From contig UQCS01000005.1 of NCBI GenBank assembly GCA_900539605.1, positions 1 through 64,000 of the forward strand: 64,000 nucleotides of DNA, in the 5' to 3' direction. This DNA comes from an uncultured Azospirillum sp. (GTDB lineage Bacteria > Pseudomonadota > Alphaproteobacteria > RF32 > CAG-239). Positions 34,556 to 43,165 of this stretch are shown here, piece by piece; positions within the stretch are counted from its first letter, which is position 1, and every line of letters begins with the position of its first letter. Under the pieces are notes generated by a model that did not search any database, was not told the origin of the DNA, and saw only the letters and a program-made list of their open reading frames with translations. The position numbers and the translations under genes were made by a program.

Positions 34556-34660
34556 ACGCGGCGCTGCCGCTCGCTGCTCGGTTGCCGGCTTCGCCGAAAG
34601 CGGTTGTCACCGCTTTGGCTCAGACTGCCAACCTACGCCCGTCGTTGTCAAACAGTTCAC

Positions 34661-34745
34661 AGGACTGTTTGACTGTCTCCGGCCCTTTCGGGTTCGATTC
34701 TCTTAATATTGATTATGCGGAAAGTTTGGAGCGGGTAACGGGAAT
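34661..34745. repeat. 85-bp direct repeat, copy at the tRNA-Gly gene
   Basis: Overlaps the 3' end of tRNA-Gly (tRNA on the minus strand). It also contains GGGTTCGATTC at 34690-34700, an exact inverse of the tRNA T-arm at 34742-34752. The 105 bp between copies are GC-rich with a hairpin (GCCGAAAGCGG / CCGCTTTGGC, about 34592-34620). Confidence 0.8.
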
Positions 34746-34800
34746 CGAACCCGCATTAAAAGCTTGGGAAGCTCTCATTCTACCATTGAATTATACCCGC
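34727..34800 (-). tRNA. tRNA-Gly (CCC)
   Basis: 74-nt cloverleaf on the minus strand: acceptor stem GCGGGTA/TACCCGC, D-arm with AATGGTAGAAT, anticodon stem AGAGC/GCTTT around loop TTCCCAA giving CCC, T-loop GGTTCGATTCC, discriminator T and encoded CCA. Its 3' end is duplicated 190 bp downstream. Confidence 0.93.
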
Positions 34801-34892
34801 AAAAGGTATTTCTGTTATATTATGATCTCGGCAAAAATCAATAAAAAAATGAAGGGCAGGGATAATATTTTCCCCATTGATGAATTATTTCT

Positions 34893-34921
34893 TTGAAAAA
34901 TGGTATCGGAGATCTTATAAA
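34893..34921 (+). promoter_or_regulatory. promoter of the Ala/Lys/Glu-rich secreted protein gene
   Basis: TTGAAA (34893-34898), 17-base spacer, TATAAA (34916-34921), 35 bp before the start codon at 34956. Confidence 0.65.
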
Positions 34922-34955
34922 GTTATTGAATATAATTTTGATTCAGGAGAAAGTA

Positions 34956-35273
34956 ATGAAAAAACTGTTTATTTTACTGGCAGCTGCCGGAATCCTCGCA
35001 ACTTCTCAGGTTAATGCGGCCGATTTAGTCGATTATGCGAAGACTGCGCAAGAAAAAATTGATTCCGCAACTGCTGAAGTTGAAAGCAAAAAAGCCGAAA
35101 TAGCTGCAAAAAAAGCCGAAAAAGAAGCGGCATTCAAAGCACGGAAGGCAGAGAAAGAAGCTAAAAAAGCCGAAAAGAAAGCAGCAGAAGAAGCCCAGAA
35201 AGCCGAACGGGAAAAAGCTTTGGAAGATACCAAAAACAGCCTTGATAACCTTAAAAAGGCTTGGACAAAGTAA
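34956..35273 (+). CDS. Ala/Lys/Glu-rich coiled-coil secreted protein
   Basis: 105 aa from the ATG at 34956 (AGGAGAAAGTA upstream). A clear signal peptide (KKLFILLAAAGILATSQVNA) is followed by ~80 residues built of KKAEKEA-type repeats that form one long charged helix. Such low-complexity periplasmic proteins are common and can act as peptidoglycan or outer-membrane tethers, but no family is recognised. It has its own promoter and a perfect terminator and is probably well expressed. Confidence 0.75.
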   Translation: MKKLFILLAAAGILATSQVNAADLVDYAKTAQEKIDSATAEVESKKAEIAAKKAEKEAAFKARKAEKEAKKAEKKAAEEAQKAEREKALEDTKNSLDNLKKAWTK

Positions 35274-35290
35274 GTGCCTGCCTGATTAAA

Positions 35291-35321
35291 AGAACTCCGG
35301 AATTTTCCGGAGTTCTTTTTT
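35291..35321 (+). terminator. terminator of the coiled-coil secreted protein gene
   Basis: Perfect 12-bp stem AGAACTCCGGAA / TTCCGGAGTTCT with a two-base loop and six T residues. Confidence 0.92.
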
Positions 35322-35340
35322 AAAAATGATACCTTACAGA

Positions 35341-35370
35341 TTATCCCCGGTTTATTGGGGACATCTATTT
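35341..35370. repeat. small hairpin element related to 45563-45590
   Basis: ATCCCC / GGGG hairpin followed by ACATCTATT. It closely resembles the hairpin plus ATATCTATT at 45563-45590 (same order of stem, GTTTA loop and ATCTATT tail). The pair may be copies of a short mobile or regulatory element. Confidence 0.4.
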
Positions 35371-35379
35371 AAATAAACG

Positions 35380-35408
35380 AAGGCCGCCTTTACAAAAAAA
35401 GCGGCCTT
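35380..35408 (-). terminator. hairpin downstream of ppiD
   Basis: AAGGCCGC / GCGGCCTT stem with a 13-base loop, 21 bp past the ppiD stop on the minus strand. The T-tract is interrupted. Confidence 0.6.
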
Positions 35409-35428
35409 TAACGAGAACTAAACTTAGT

Positions 35429-37303
35429 TTAATCGGCTAATCCGAGCAAACGATATTTTACCCGTACGTCGTAATTTTTGCCATAGCTGTCGATTAAGGC
35501 AGACGCAGCCTGTTGGGCAAGATCGAGATTAAGACGACGTGCCAAAATCTCCATATCCTGATCAGACAATTGACGCGCATCGGCGTCGCGATCAGCAACT
35601 GCAATGATATGACGGTTGCCGAGATTGATCAGCTTGGGAGTGCCGGCTATTTCATTAAACAGTTCCAGCATTTGCGGCTGTCCCAGATCGGCGAAGTTCT
35701 CACTACGTGAAAGCGGTTCTGTTGTTGTTACCTTGAGGTTATAACGACCGGCGACGTCATCCATCGAATCACCGCTGTCCAGATCATGGATAACGTCGTT
35801 GATAATTTCCTGAGCAATTGCAGCTTTTTCGTTTTCCTGCCACATTTTGCGGATTTTCGGCAACGCTTTTTCCATTTCTTGGGGATGACTGTCTGTTATG
35901 GCATCGATTTTTACGAAAACAAAGCCGTCGTCGGTTTCTACTGCCTGCGAAATTTCGCCCTGATTATAGGAAAAAACAGCATCGATAAAATCGTTGTTGG
36001 TCAGCAAACCGGTATGCGCTCCCGGCAGAGAAGCCGCATCGCCTGCTTCATTGAGGCCTTTAACGCGATAGGTAGCAAGACCCATTTGAGCGGCAATTTC
36101 ATCCAACGAGGAACCGGCACCGATTTTATCTTCAATTTGATTAATCAGGTCATAGGCCGTTTCATAAACTTTTTCTTTCGCCAACGTTTTGGCAATTGTT
36201 TTTCTGGCTTTTGCTTCATCCTGTTTGGAACCGGCTTTGATGTCGGTCACTTTCATAAGATGCCAGCCGAGATCCGATTGCAGGGGACCGACGGTTTCGT
36301 TATTTTTGGCAGCAAAAACCGCACTACCGGTTTCGCCGATCAACATATCTTCGGCAACATATTCGAGGTTTGTTTCTTCGTCAGTCTGACCGGCTTTTTC
36401 CCGGGCAACTTTGTAAAAATCCTCTCCGGCATCCAGAGCCTTCTTAGCGGCTGCGGCATCTTGTTCCGACGCAAAGACCATTTGCAGAACGTTACGGGTT
36501 TCCGGCGTAACAAACTGGCTGAGGTTTTCTTTATAATACTGGTCGATTTCTTCTTCGCTAATGACGGCATGAGCGGCAACGTCATCTATTGACAGCAACA
36601 GAAATTCGGTATCGCGGGTTTCGGGGTCGGTGAACTCAATGCTGAAATCGTCATAATATTGTTTAATCTCATCATCGGAAATCTCACGGTCGACCGTTAC
36701 ATCATTGTCATTAACGGTTACATATTTAAAAACCTTGCGCTGGGCTTCGGCTGCAGCAGCATATTTTTTCAATACCGACGGAACGTTAAAACCACTGACC
36801 GGGTTTTGTACCAGATATTGTTTTTTCAGATCCTGACGGATGGTGTCAATATATTGCTGTTCACTCCAGTTGGACGAAGAAAGGAAATATTTGAGACGGT
36901 CACGGCTGAATTTTCCGTTTTCATCCAAAAACTGAACCTGAGAAAAGATGATGTTGCGAATCAACGTGTCGCTGACCGAAACTTTGTTTTTGGCGGCCGT
37001 TTCTTCAACAATCATCGAATTAAGGTCTCTCTGAACCAGTCCGGCCAGCATGGCATTGCGGATTTCATCGGTAATTTCGACGTCGCCGAAAATTTTCTGG
37101 GCGGTACGGATTTCCCGATCCAGCTGTTGGTTGATGTCGAACTGACTGATTTTCCGGTCATTTACCTTTATCACGGTGCGGTTGCCGGCTGCACTGTTAA
37201 TATATCCGGAAACGCCGAACAACGACATAAAGCTCAGGGCGGTTAAAATCAGGATGGCTTTTGCAGCCCATGAATCTTGTGCTTTGCGTAATTTGGTAAT
37301 CAT
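35429..37303 (-). CDS. ppiD: PpiD-like periplasmic folding chaperone / peptidyl-prolyl isomerase
   Basis: 624 aa, anchored in the inner membrane by one segment (about residues 14-33, AKAILILTALSFMSLFGVSG), with a SurA-N-like chaperone part (INQQLDREIRTAQ, NRTVIKVNDRKIS) and a parvulin domain around residues 255-350 (NVLQMVFASEQDAAAA ... VGPLQSDLGWHLMKV). It helps outer-membrane and secreted proteins fold at the Sec exit. Only parts of the parvulin active site are kept, as in PpiD itself. It is divergent from tpiA, an arrangement common in Alphaproteobacteria. Confidence 0.9.
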   Translation of the reverse strand: MITKLRKAQDSWAAKAILILTALSFMSLFGVSGYINSAAGNRTVIKVNDRKISQFDINQQLDREIRTAQKIFGDVEITDEIRNAMLAGLVQRDLNSMIVEETAAKNKVSVSDTLIRNIIFSQVQFLDENGKFSRDRLKYFLSSSNWSEQQYIDTIRQDLKKQYLVQNPVSGFNVPSVLKKYAAAAEAQRKVFKYVTVNDNDVTVDREISDDEIKQYYDDFSIEFTDPETRDTEFLLLSIDDVAAHAVISEEEIDQYYKENLSQFVTPETRNVLQMVFASEQDAAAAKKALDAGEDFYKVAREKAGQTDEETNLEYVAEDMLIGETGSAVFAAKNNETVGPLQSDLGWHLMKVTDIKAGSKQDEAKARKTIAKTLAKEKVYETAYDLINQIEDKIGAGSSLDEIAAQMGLATYRVKGLNEAGDAASLPGAHTGLLTNNDFIDAVFSYNQGEISQAVETDDGFVFVKIDAITDSHPQEMEKALPKIRKMWQENEKAAIAQEIINDVIHDLDSGDSMDDVAGRYNLKVTTTEPLSRSENFADLGQPQMLELFNEIAGTPKLINLGNRHIIAVADRDADARQLSDQDMEILARRLNLDLAQQAASALIDSYGKNYDVRVKYRLLGLAD

Positions 37304-37456
37304 TTTAAATTATGTCCTGCAGATTTTACTTAAATTATTAAACTAAGCATAGAATATAATAGATTTCTTAATATATGCAATTGCAAAATATTAGTGTTGA
37401 AAAGTTTTTTTTAGTATGTTAATTTTGCGGCAACGTAAACATTTGAGGAAAAAATA

Positions 37457-38215
37457 ATGGCTAGAAAAATTATGATTGCCGGCAACTGGAAAATGAACGG
37501 TCTCTCCGAAGACGGAGTTGCCCTTGCCAAAGCGGTTGCTGCCGGTGTAAAGGAAATGGGAAAACCTGCCTGCGAATTTTTGGTATGCCCGCCTTTTACG
37601 TTGTTGTATCAGGTAAAAAAGGCGCTTCGCGGCGCTAAAGTCGCGCTGGGTGCACAAGACGCTCATTTCGCGGTTAAAGGTGCCCATACCGGCGACATCA
37701 GCCCGTTAATGCTCAAAGATCTCGGATGCACTTATGTCATCCTCGGCCATTCCGAACGCCGTGCCGACCATTTTGAAACCAACGAACTGGTTGCCAAAAA
37801 AGCAGCTGCCGTTTACGAAGCCGGTTTGAAAACAATCATTTGCATCGGAGAAACCGAACAGCAGCGTGAAGAGGGCAAAACCATTGACGTTTGTTCTGCT
37901 CAGATTATGGGCTCGGTTCCGGAAAATGCCGATGCTTCCAACACCGTGATTGCCTATGAACCGGTTTGGGCAATCGGAACCGGAAAAACACCGACAGCAG
38001 CCGACGTTGAAGAAGTTCATGCTGCTGTACGTAAAGTTTTGGCTAAAAAACTGGGAAAAGCAACGGCCAACAAAATGCGCATTTTATACGGCGGATCGGT
38101 TAAACCTTCCAACGCAAAAGAATTCTTATCGTTGCCCGATGTTGACGGTGCCCTGATCGGCGGTGCCAGCCTGAAGGCCGAAGATTTTCTGGCAATTGCC
38201 AAGTCTGTTTGTTAA
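37457..38215 (+). CDS. tpiA: triosephosphate isomerase
   Basis: Interconverts dihydroxyacetone phosphate and glyceraldehyde 3-phosphate. 252 aa, full length, with GNWKMNG carrying the catalytic Lys near residue 11, HSERR with the catalytic His near 98, YEPVWAIGTGKTPT with the catalytic Glu near 170, and the phosphate loop YGGSVKPSN. GAGGAA precedes the ATG. First gene of the run tpiA, secG, pyrG, typical of the class. Confidence 0.97.
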   Translation: MARKIMIAGNWKMNGLSEDGVALAKAVAAGVKEMGKPACEFLVCPPFTLLYQVKKALRGAKVALGAQDAHFAVKGAHTGDISPLMLKDLGCTYVILGHSERRADHFETNELVAKKAAAVYEAGLKTIICIGETEQQREEGKTIDVCSAQIMGSVPENADASNTVIAYEPVWAIGTGKTPTAADVEEVHAAVRKVLAKKLGKATANKMRILYGGSVKPSNAKEFLSLPDVDGALIGGASLKAEDFLAIAKSVC

Positions 38216-38242
38216 AACAAAATAATAGAGGATTATAAAATA

Positions 38243-38584
38243 ATGAGTACGGTTTTATTAGTAGTACATTTGCTGGTGGCCATTTTTCTGGTTGCCCTGA
38301 TTCTGTTGCAGCGTTCCGGCGGCGGTGCGTTGGACGGTCTGGGCGGCGGCAGCGGTGCCGGCAATTTTTTGACTGCCCGCGGTACCGGAAATCTGTTGAC
38401 CCGCTTAACGGCGATCATGGCGACGATTTTTTTCCTGACCAGCCTTTCGTTGTCTCTTTATTATAAAGATCACGGCAAAGTTGTTGCTCAGTCGATTTTG
38501 GATAAGCCTGCTACCGAAGCTTCGGTACCGGCAGAACCCGCACCGGCTCCCGCTGCACCCAGCGCACCGGTTGCAGAGAAATAA
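38243..38584 (+). CDS. secG: protein translocase subunit SecG
   Basis: 113-aa small subunit of the SecYEG channel. Two membrane segments (about residues 3-20 and 52-74) flank a glycine-rich loop (RSGGGALDGLGGGSGAG) and the FLTARGTGNLLTR motif. The C-terminus is an Ala/Pro-rich tail, usual in Alphaproteobacteria. It starts 27 bp after tpiA, so both are likely co-transcribed. Confidence 0.95.
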   Translation: MSTVLLVVHLLVAIFLVALILLQRSGGGALDGLGGGSGAGNFLTARGTGNLLTRLTAIMATIFFLTSLSLSLYYKDHGKVVAQSILDKPATEASVPAEPAPAPAAPSAPVAEK

Positions 38585-38609
38585 ACCGGCAATGATGAGT
38601 TCAACCGAT

Positions 38610-38639
38610 CAAGGGCACCTTTTTGATAAGGTGCCCTTG
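38610..38639 (+). terminator. hairpin between secG and pyrG
   Basis: Perfect 10-bp stem CAAGGGCACC / GGTGCCCTTG, 25 bp after secG. The loop, not the tail, is T-rich. It could be a terminator for tpiA-secG or an attenuator ahead of pyrG. Confidence 0.5.
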
Positions 38640-38661
38640 TCACTTTAAAATACATGGGAAT

Positions 38662-40314
38662 ATGACTGAAATGACTGAAAAAGCAAATTCGAAAACCAAA
38701 TTTATTTTTATTACCGGCGGCGTCGTCTCATCCCTTGGCAAAGGACTGGCTTCGGCCTCGTTGGCAGCACTGTTGCAGGCGCGCGGTTTTAAGGTGCGGT
38801 TGCGCAAGCTTGATCCGTATCTTAATGTAGATCCAGGAACGATGAATCCATGTCAGCACGGCGAAGTTTTTGTCACCGATGACGGTACCGAAGCCGACCT
38901 CGATCTGGGGCATTATGAACGTTTTTCCGGAATTCCTGCTACCCGGCACGACAGTGTCACTTCCGGAAAAATTTATCAACGGGTTCTCGACCGTGAACGC
39001 CGCGGTGATTATCTCGGTGCCACCATTCAGGTTATTCCCCATGTGACCAACGAAATCAAAAACTTTATTCTTTCCGATCTGGAAGATGAAGATTTTGTTT
39101 TGTGCGAAATCGGTGGTACGGTGGGAGATATTGAAGGGCAGCCGTATCTGGAGACGATCCGCCAGCTGGCTTACGAATTGGGACGCGAACATACGATGTT
39201 TGTTCATCTGACTTTGCTGCCTTATATTCCGACCGCCGGCGAGCTGAAAACCAAACCGACGCAGCATTCGGTCAAGCAGCTTCAGGAATACGGGATTCAG
39301 CCGGATATTCTGCTGTGCCGTTCTCAGGTAGAGATTCCGCAAAACGAAAAACGAAAGATTGCTTTGTTTTGCAATGTCCGTGAGGAAAGGGTGATTGCGG
39401 CGCTGGACGCAAAATCAATTTATCATGTTCCGATGGTCTATTCATGCGAAGGTCTGGACAACGAAGTCTGTAAATATTTCGGCCTTGAAGCACTGGTCGC
39501 TGATTTGAGCAAATGGGAACATATTGCCGATGTGATTGAAAATCCCGAAGGCGAAGTCAAAATAGCCGTTGTCGGCAAATATCAGTTGTTGGAAGCCTAC
39601 AAATCTTTGAGCGAAGCATTGGCTCACGGCGGTATTGCCAACCGGTTTAAAGTGAAAATCAAGTGGATTGATGCCGAGGAAATCGAAAAGAACGGCGCCG
39701 ATCAATATTTATCGGACGTCGGCGGTATCTTGGTGCCGGGAGGATTTGGCAGCCGCGGCACCGAAGGGAAAATTGCCGCTGTCCGTTATGCCCGTGAGCA
39801 CAATATTCCGTATTTGGGAATTTGTTTCGGTATGCAAATGGCTGTTATAGAAACCTTACGTCATGTTGCCGGAATTGCAAATGCCAACAGTACCGAACTT
39901 TCTTCCGACTGTGAACCGGTGGTCGGTTTGATGACGGAATGGGATAAGGAAGGTGCGCGCCAAATACGTGCCAAAGACGGAGATTTGGGCGGAACGATGC
40001 GGCTGGGAGCTTATCCCTGCATTCTGCAATCAGGATCTAAAGCCGTTGATATCTACGGCAACAAAGAGATCAGCGAACGCCATCGTCACCGCTATGAAGT
40101 GAATATTAAATATGAAGCTTTACTTAAAAAATCCGGTATGCTAATAACAGGTAAATCACCGGACGGAAAACTTCCGGAAATAGTAGAACGGCCGGAGCAT
40201 CCCTGGTTTGTCGCCGTTCAGTTTCATCCTGAACTGAAATCTAAGCCGTTTGCGCCGCACCCGTTATTTGTCGCTTTTGTAAAAGCAGCAATTGACAACA
40301 GCCGTCTTTTGTAA
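38662..40314 (+). CDS. pyrG: CTP synthase
   Basis: Makes CTP from UTP, ATP and glutamine. 550 aa: N-terminal amidoligase domain with [19 protein letters not shown] and [20 protein letters not shown], and C-terminal glutamine amidotransferase with nucleophile Cys in [11 protein letters not shown] and the His-Glu pair in [13 protein letters not shown] at 38662 is chosen; a second ATG three codons later is possible. An in-frame extension to 38623 runs into the preceding hairpin and is unlikely. Confidence 0.97.
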   Translation: MTEMTEKANSKTKFIFITGGVVSSLGKGLASASLAALLQARGFKVRLRKLDPYLNVDPGTMNPCQHGEVFVTDDGTEADLDLGHYERFSGIPATRHDSVTSGKIYQRVLDRERRGDYLGATIQVIPHVTNEIKNFILSDLEDEDFVLCEIGGTVGDIEGQPYLETIRQLAYELGREHTMFVHLTLLPYIPTAGELKTKPTQHSVKQLQEYGIQPDILLCRSQVEIPQNEKRKIALFCNVREERVIAALDAKSIYHVPMVYSCEGLDNEVCKYFGLEALVADLSKWEHIADVIENPEGEVKIAVVGKYQLLEAYKSLSEALAHGGIANRFKVKIKWIDAEEIEKNGADQYLSDVGGILVPGGFGSRGTEGKIAAVRYAREHNIPYLGICFGMQMAVIETLRHVAGIANANSTELSSDCEPVVGLMTEWDKEGARQIRAKDGDLGGTMRLGAYPCILQSGSKAVDIYGNKEISERHRHRYEVNIKYEALLKKSGMLITGKSPDGKLPEIVERPEHPWFVAVQFHPELKSKPFAPHPLFVAFVKAAIDNSRLL

Positions 40315-40345
40315 TTAACTGGTAAAAAATAAAAGTAAAGGAACT

Positions 40346-40888
40346 ATGAGAAATAAAATATTGACTATCGCGTGTCTGGCTCTGTCCGTTTCGTCGGCAC
40401 AGGCCGGAACTGTCAGCGACTTTTTCTATCGTGCCGCCGATAACGCAAAATATGCTTTTTCATGTGGCAACAATGACCTCTATATACCGATAAGAACGTG
40501 GCATAACCGCTTATTCTACGATAAGGAACATCTTGATAAATATAATGAAGAACCATGGGGAATCGGTTTTGGACGCAGTGTCTGGGACGGCAACGAGTGG
40601 CACGGGGTGTATGTCATGGGTTTTAAAGATTCTAACTTTTATTTGGAAACAATTGCCGGGTATGCCTATCTGTACAATTGGGGTATCGGTGATTCCGAAA
40701 ATTGGAAAGTTGGTGTCGGATATACGCTCGGTCTGACCCAGCGACACGAATACAAGTATATCCCGGTTCCGGTGCCGTTGCCGATTGCAGCTGTCTCTTA
40801 TCAGAGATTTTCTTTGCAGGCAACCTACATTCCCGGTATTAAAAACGACGGTAATGTTCTGTTTGCCTGGATGAGATGGTCATTTTAA
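40346..40888 (+). CDS. pagP: lipid A palmitoyltransferase PagP
   Basis: 180 aa with a signal peptide (residues 1-20, ending AQA). PagP is an eight-strand outer-membrane barrel that moves palmitate from phospholipid to lipid A, raising resistance to cationic peptides. The catalytic His is in RTWHNRL and the Asp-Ser pair in MGFKDSNFYLE. The strands alternate aromatic residues (WHGVYVMGF, YLYNWGIG), and the chain ends in an aromatic Phe (AWMRWSF), as barrels do. AAAGGAACT precedes the ATG. It lies between pyrG and kdsA, next to another LPS gene. PagP is best known from gammaproteobacteria and Bordetella. Confidence 0.88.
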   Translation: MRNKILTIACLALSVSSAQAGTVSDFFYRAADNAKYAFSCGNNDLYIPIRTWHNRLFYDKEHLDKYNEEPWGIGFGRSVWDGNEWHGVYVMGFKDSNFYLETIAGYAYLYNWGIGDSENWKVGVGYTLGLTQRHEYKYIPVPVPLPIAAVSYQRFSLQATYIPGIKNDGNVLFAWMRWSF

Positions 40889-40913
40889 CTTCTAAACTCA
40901 AAAGGAAATTCTT

Positions 40914-41756
40914 ATGGAAAATCAAAAAACAATTAAAATAGGCAATTTTGAAATCGGCAATAAACTGCCGCTGGCCATTATTGCAGGTCCGTGCCAGATC
41001 GAAAGCCATCAGCATGCCGTTGATATTGCCGGCGCTATGGTTGAAATCACCAACGCCCTTGGCATTAATTACATTTTTAAGGCTTCGTATGACAAAGCCA
41101 ACCGCACTTCGCTCAGATCGCCGCGGGGAGTCGGAATTGACGAGGGAATGCGGACTTTTGCCGAAATCAAAAAATTGTACGGCTGTCCGATCCTGACCGA
41201 TGTTCACGAAACGGCGCAATGTGCCGTCGCAGCCGAGCAGGTTGACGTTTTGCAAATTCCTGCATTTTTGTGTCGGCAGACCGATTTGGTGGTTGCTGCC
41301 GCCGAAACCGGAAAAGTCGTTAACATTAAAAAAGGGCAGTTTTTGGCACCGTGGGACATGAAAAATCTGGTTATGAAATCGGTTGACAGCGGCAATCCCA
41401 ATGTTTGTATCACCGAGCGCGGAACCAGCTTCGGCTACAATACGCTGGTTACCGATATGCGCGCCTTTCCGCAAATGGCCAAAGATACGGGCTGTCCGCT
41501 TATTTTTGACGCCACGCACTCGGTTCAGCAGCCGGGCGGTTTGGGCGGTTGTTCGGGCGGTCAGCGCGAGTTTGCACCGATACTGGCGCGGGCAGCGGTT
41601 GCAGTCGGCGTTGCCGCCGTTTTCATCGAAACGCACGAAAACCCGGATAAAGCGCTCTCGGACGGTCCAAATACCATTGCTTTAAAAGATATGAAAAGAG
41701 TCATTTCAGAGTTGATGGCTTATGATAAAATAACAAAAAGCCTAGTTTCTGAATAA
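40914..41756 (+). CDS. kdsA: 3-deoxy-D-manno-octulosonate 8-phosphate synthase
   Basis: Condenses phosphoenolpyruvate with arabinose 5-phosphate to form Kdo-8-phosphate for the LPS core. 280 aa, full length, with AGPCQIES near residue 24, FKASYDKANRTS near residue 58, and DATHSVQQPGG near the C-terminal third. The first motif contains the Cys that marks metal-dependent members in some species, but here that is not decisive. AAAGGAAATTCTT precedes the ATG. It ends in a strong terminator. Confidence 0.96.
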   Translation: MENQKTIKIGNFEIGNKLPLAIIAGPCQIESHQHAVDIAGAMVEITNALGINYIFKASYDKANRTSLRSPRGVGIDEGMRTFAEIKKLYGCPILTDVHETAQCAVAAEQVDVLQIPAFLCRQTDLVVAAAETGKVVNIKKGQFLAPWDMKNLVMKSVDSGNPNVCITERGTSFGYNTLVTDMRAFPQMAKDTGCPLIFDATHSVQQPGGLGGCSGGQREFAPILARAAVAVGVAAVFIETHENPDKALSDGPNTIALKDMKRVISELMAYDKITKSLVSE

Positions 41757-41787
41757 GCTGCTGCAAAATCTATGACGTTTGAATCAT

Positions 41788-41823
41788 AAAAAGCTTCGGT
41801 TAGAAATAATCGAAGCTTTTTTT
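41788..41823 (+). terminator. terminator of kdsA
   Basis: 11-bp stem AAAAAGCTTCG / CGAAGCTTTTT continuing into a T run, 31 bp after the stop. Confidence 0.88.
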
Positions 41824-41907
41824 ACCCTCAACAAATCTTCGAAGATAAATAAGGACAACAGCATTTTTTTATAAGACAGTTGAGTCGACGAAATAGAAAG
41901 CAGAAAA

Positions 41908-41943
41908 CCAAAAGTCCGGTGTTTAAAACATCCGGACTTTTGG
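41908..41943 (-). terminator. terminator of the 4-TM protein gene
   Basis: Stem CCAAAAGTCCGG paired with CCGGACTTTTGG, 28 bp beyond the stop on the minus strand, followed by an interrupted T run. Convergent with the kdsA terminator. Confidence 0.7.
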
Positions 41944-41970
41944 TAAAGAGAGAAAAGCTCAAAACGGCTT

Positions 41971-42327
41971 TTACGGTTGTTTCGGTGAATTGTCATCATC
42001 GGATGGGGAAATCATAATTCCGTCGATAATCCAATACACGAAAGCGTTCAACAATACCAGAACGACGACAGTGGCGGTAAAAGACATCATGCCCGCGTCT
42101 TCTTTAAGAAGCAGGGTGTCCATAATCAGCAATACCGATCCGGTAAAAATATAATACCATCTGCAGCGCTCACGTTCATTGTGTGACCATGCCAAATAGG
42201 AGATGACGGCAACAATCAGCAAACCAACCATAAGTTTGGTGACGTCACAGTCGCGAAAATACCCCATAAAATCAGTCAAAATTACCGAACTGACGCAGTT
42301 TGCAATCAGCAAAGAAATGGTTTTCAT
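41971..42327 (-). CDS. small membrane protein, four predicted segments
   Basis: 118 aa. Hydrophobic stretches lie near residues 3-22, 32-48, 60-76 and 84-104, with a short acidic, Asp/Ser/Pro-rich C-terminal tail (SPSDDDNSPKQP). No family recognised. It is convergent with kdsA and divergent from recO, with its own terminator. No Shine-Dalgarno sequence stands out. Confidence 0.6.
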   Translation of the reverse strand: MKTISLLIANCVSSVILTDFMGYFRDCDVTKLMVGLLIVAVISYLAWSHNERERCRWYYIFTGSVLLIMDTLLLKEDAGMMSFTATVVVLVLLNAFVYWIIDGIMISPSDDDNSPKQP

Positions 42328-42440
42328 ATCATGAATAATTTAATTAATTGTTTTTTGAGAGGCTTTATCGTACGGTTTTTATTGCAATAAGTCAAGACTG
42401 TCGTTAATATAAATTCGATTTAATTTTAACGGATAAAAAA

Positions 42441-43157
42441 ATGCAGTTCAATGACGAAGGGTATATTGTCGCCGTCCGCCGCTATGGAGAAAATTCTTTG
42501 ATTGTCAATGTGATCAGCAAAGAACACGGTCTGATCAGCGGCTTTATCAAGGGCGGCAGCAGCAAAAAAAATGCCGGGGTTTATCAAATCGGCAATCAGA
42601 TAAGCTTTGAAGCTTATGCCCGGATTGAGGAAAATATGCTGACACTTAAAACAGAGTTACTGGCACCTGTTGCAGTCAATTTTATGTCATCTTCCGCCAA
42701 ACTGGCAGCTCTGTCTTCTTTGTGTGCGCTTTGCCTGAGCTGTTTACCGGAAAAAGAAAATTTAGAGCGTTTTTATTATTATATCGATAGTTTTTTCCAG
42801 TTAATAAATCAAGAAAACTGGATAACTCATTATTGTTTCTTCGAATTTTATCTTTTAGAGTATTTGGGTATCGGGTTGGATCTTTCCAAATGTGCCGCAA
42901 CCGGAAGTCGCGAAAATCTGGCCTACGTCTCTCCGAAAAGCGGGCGGGCAGTCTGCCGGGAGTCGGGAGAAATCTATGCTTCGCGCCTGTATGCCTACCC
43001 GCATTTCATTGTGGATAAAAATTATTTTCCGACCCCGCGCGAGATGGCGGATTTGTTGAAAATGACGGCTTTTTTTCTTTCCAAAAACTTTTTTCAAACA
43101 CACGGCTTGAAATTCCCGAAAAACCGTGCTAATTTGCTGGAAAACTTAGATCTATAA
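42441..43157 (+). CDS. recO: DNA repair protein RecO
   Basis: Loads RecA on SSB-coated DNA within the RecFOR pathway. 238 aa with the N-terminal OB-fold ([31 protein letters not shown]) and a helical C-terminal part. In E. coli-type proteins the C-terminal half often has a zinc site; here Cys residues are few ([16 protein letters not shown]). It is followed by parC after eight bases, a pairing typical of Alphaproteobacteria. The start lacks a strong Shine-Dalgarno match. Confidence 0.93.
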   Translation: MQFNDEGYIVAVRRYGENSLIVNVISKEHGLISGFIKGGSSKKNAGVYQIGNQISFEAYARIEENMLTLKTELLAPVAVNFMSSSAKLAALSSLCALCLSCLPEKENLERFYYYIDSFFQLINQENWITHYCFFEFYLLEYLGIGLDLSKCAATGSRENLAYVSPKSGRAVCRESGEIYASRLYAYPHFIVDKNYFPTPREMADLLKMTAFFLSKNFFQTHGLKFPKNRANLLENLDL

Positions 43158-43165
43158 GAGAAAAA

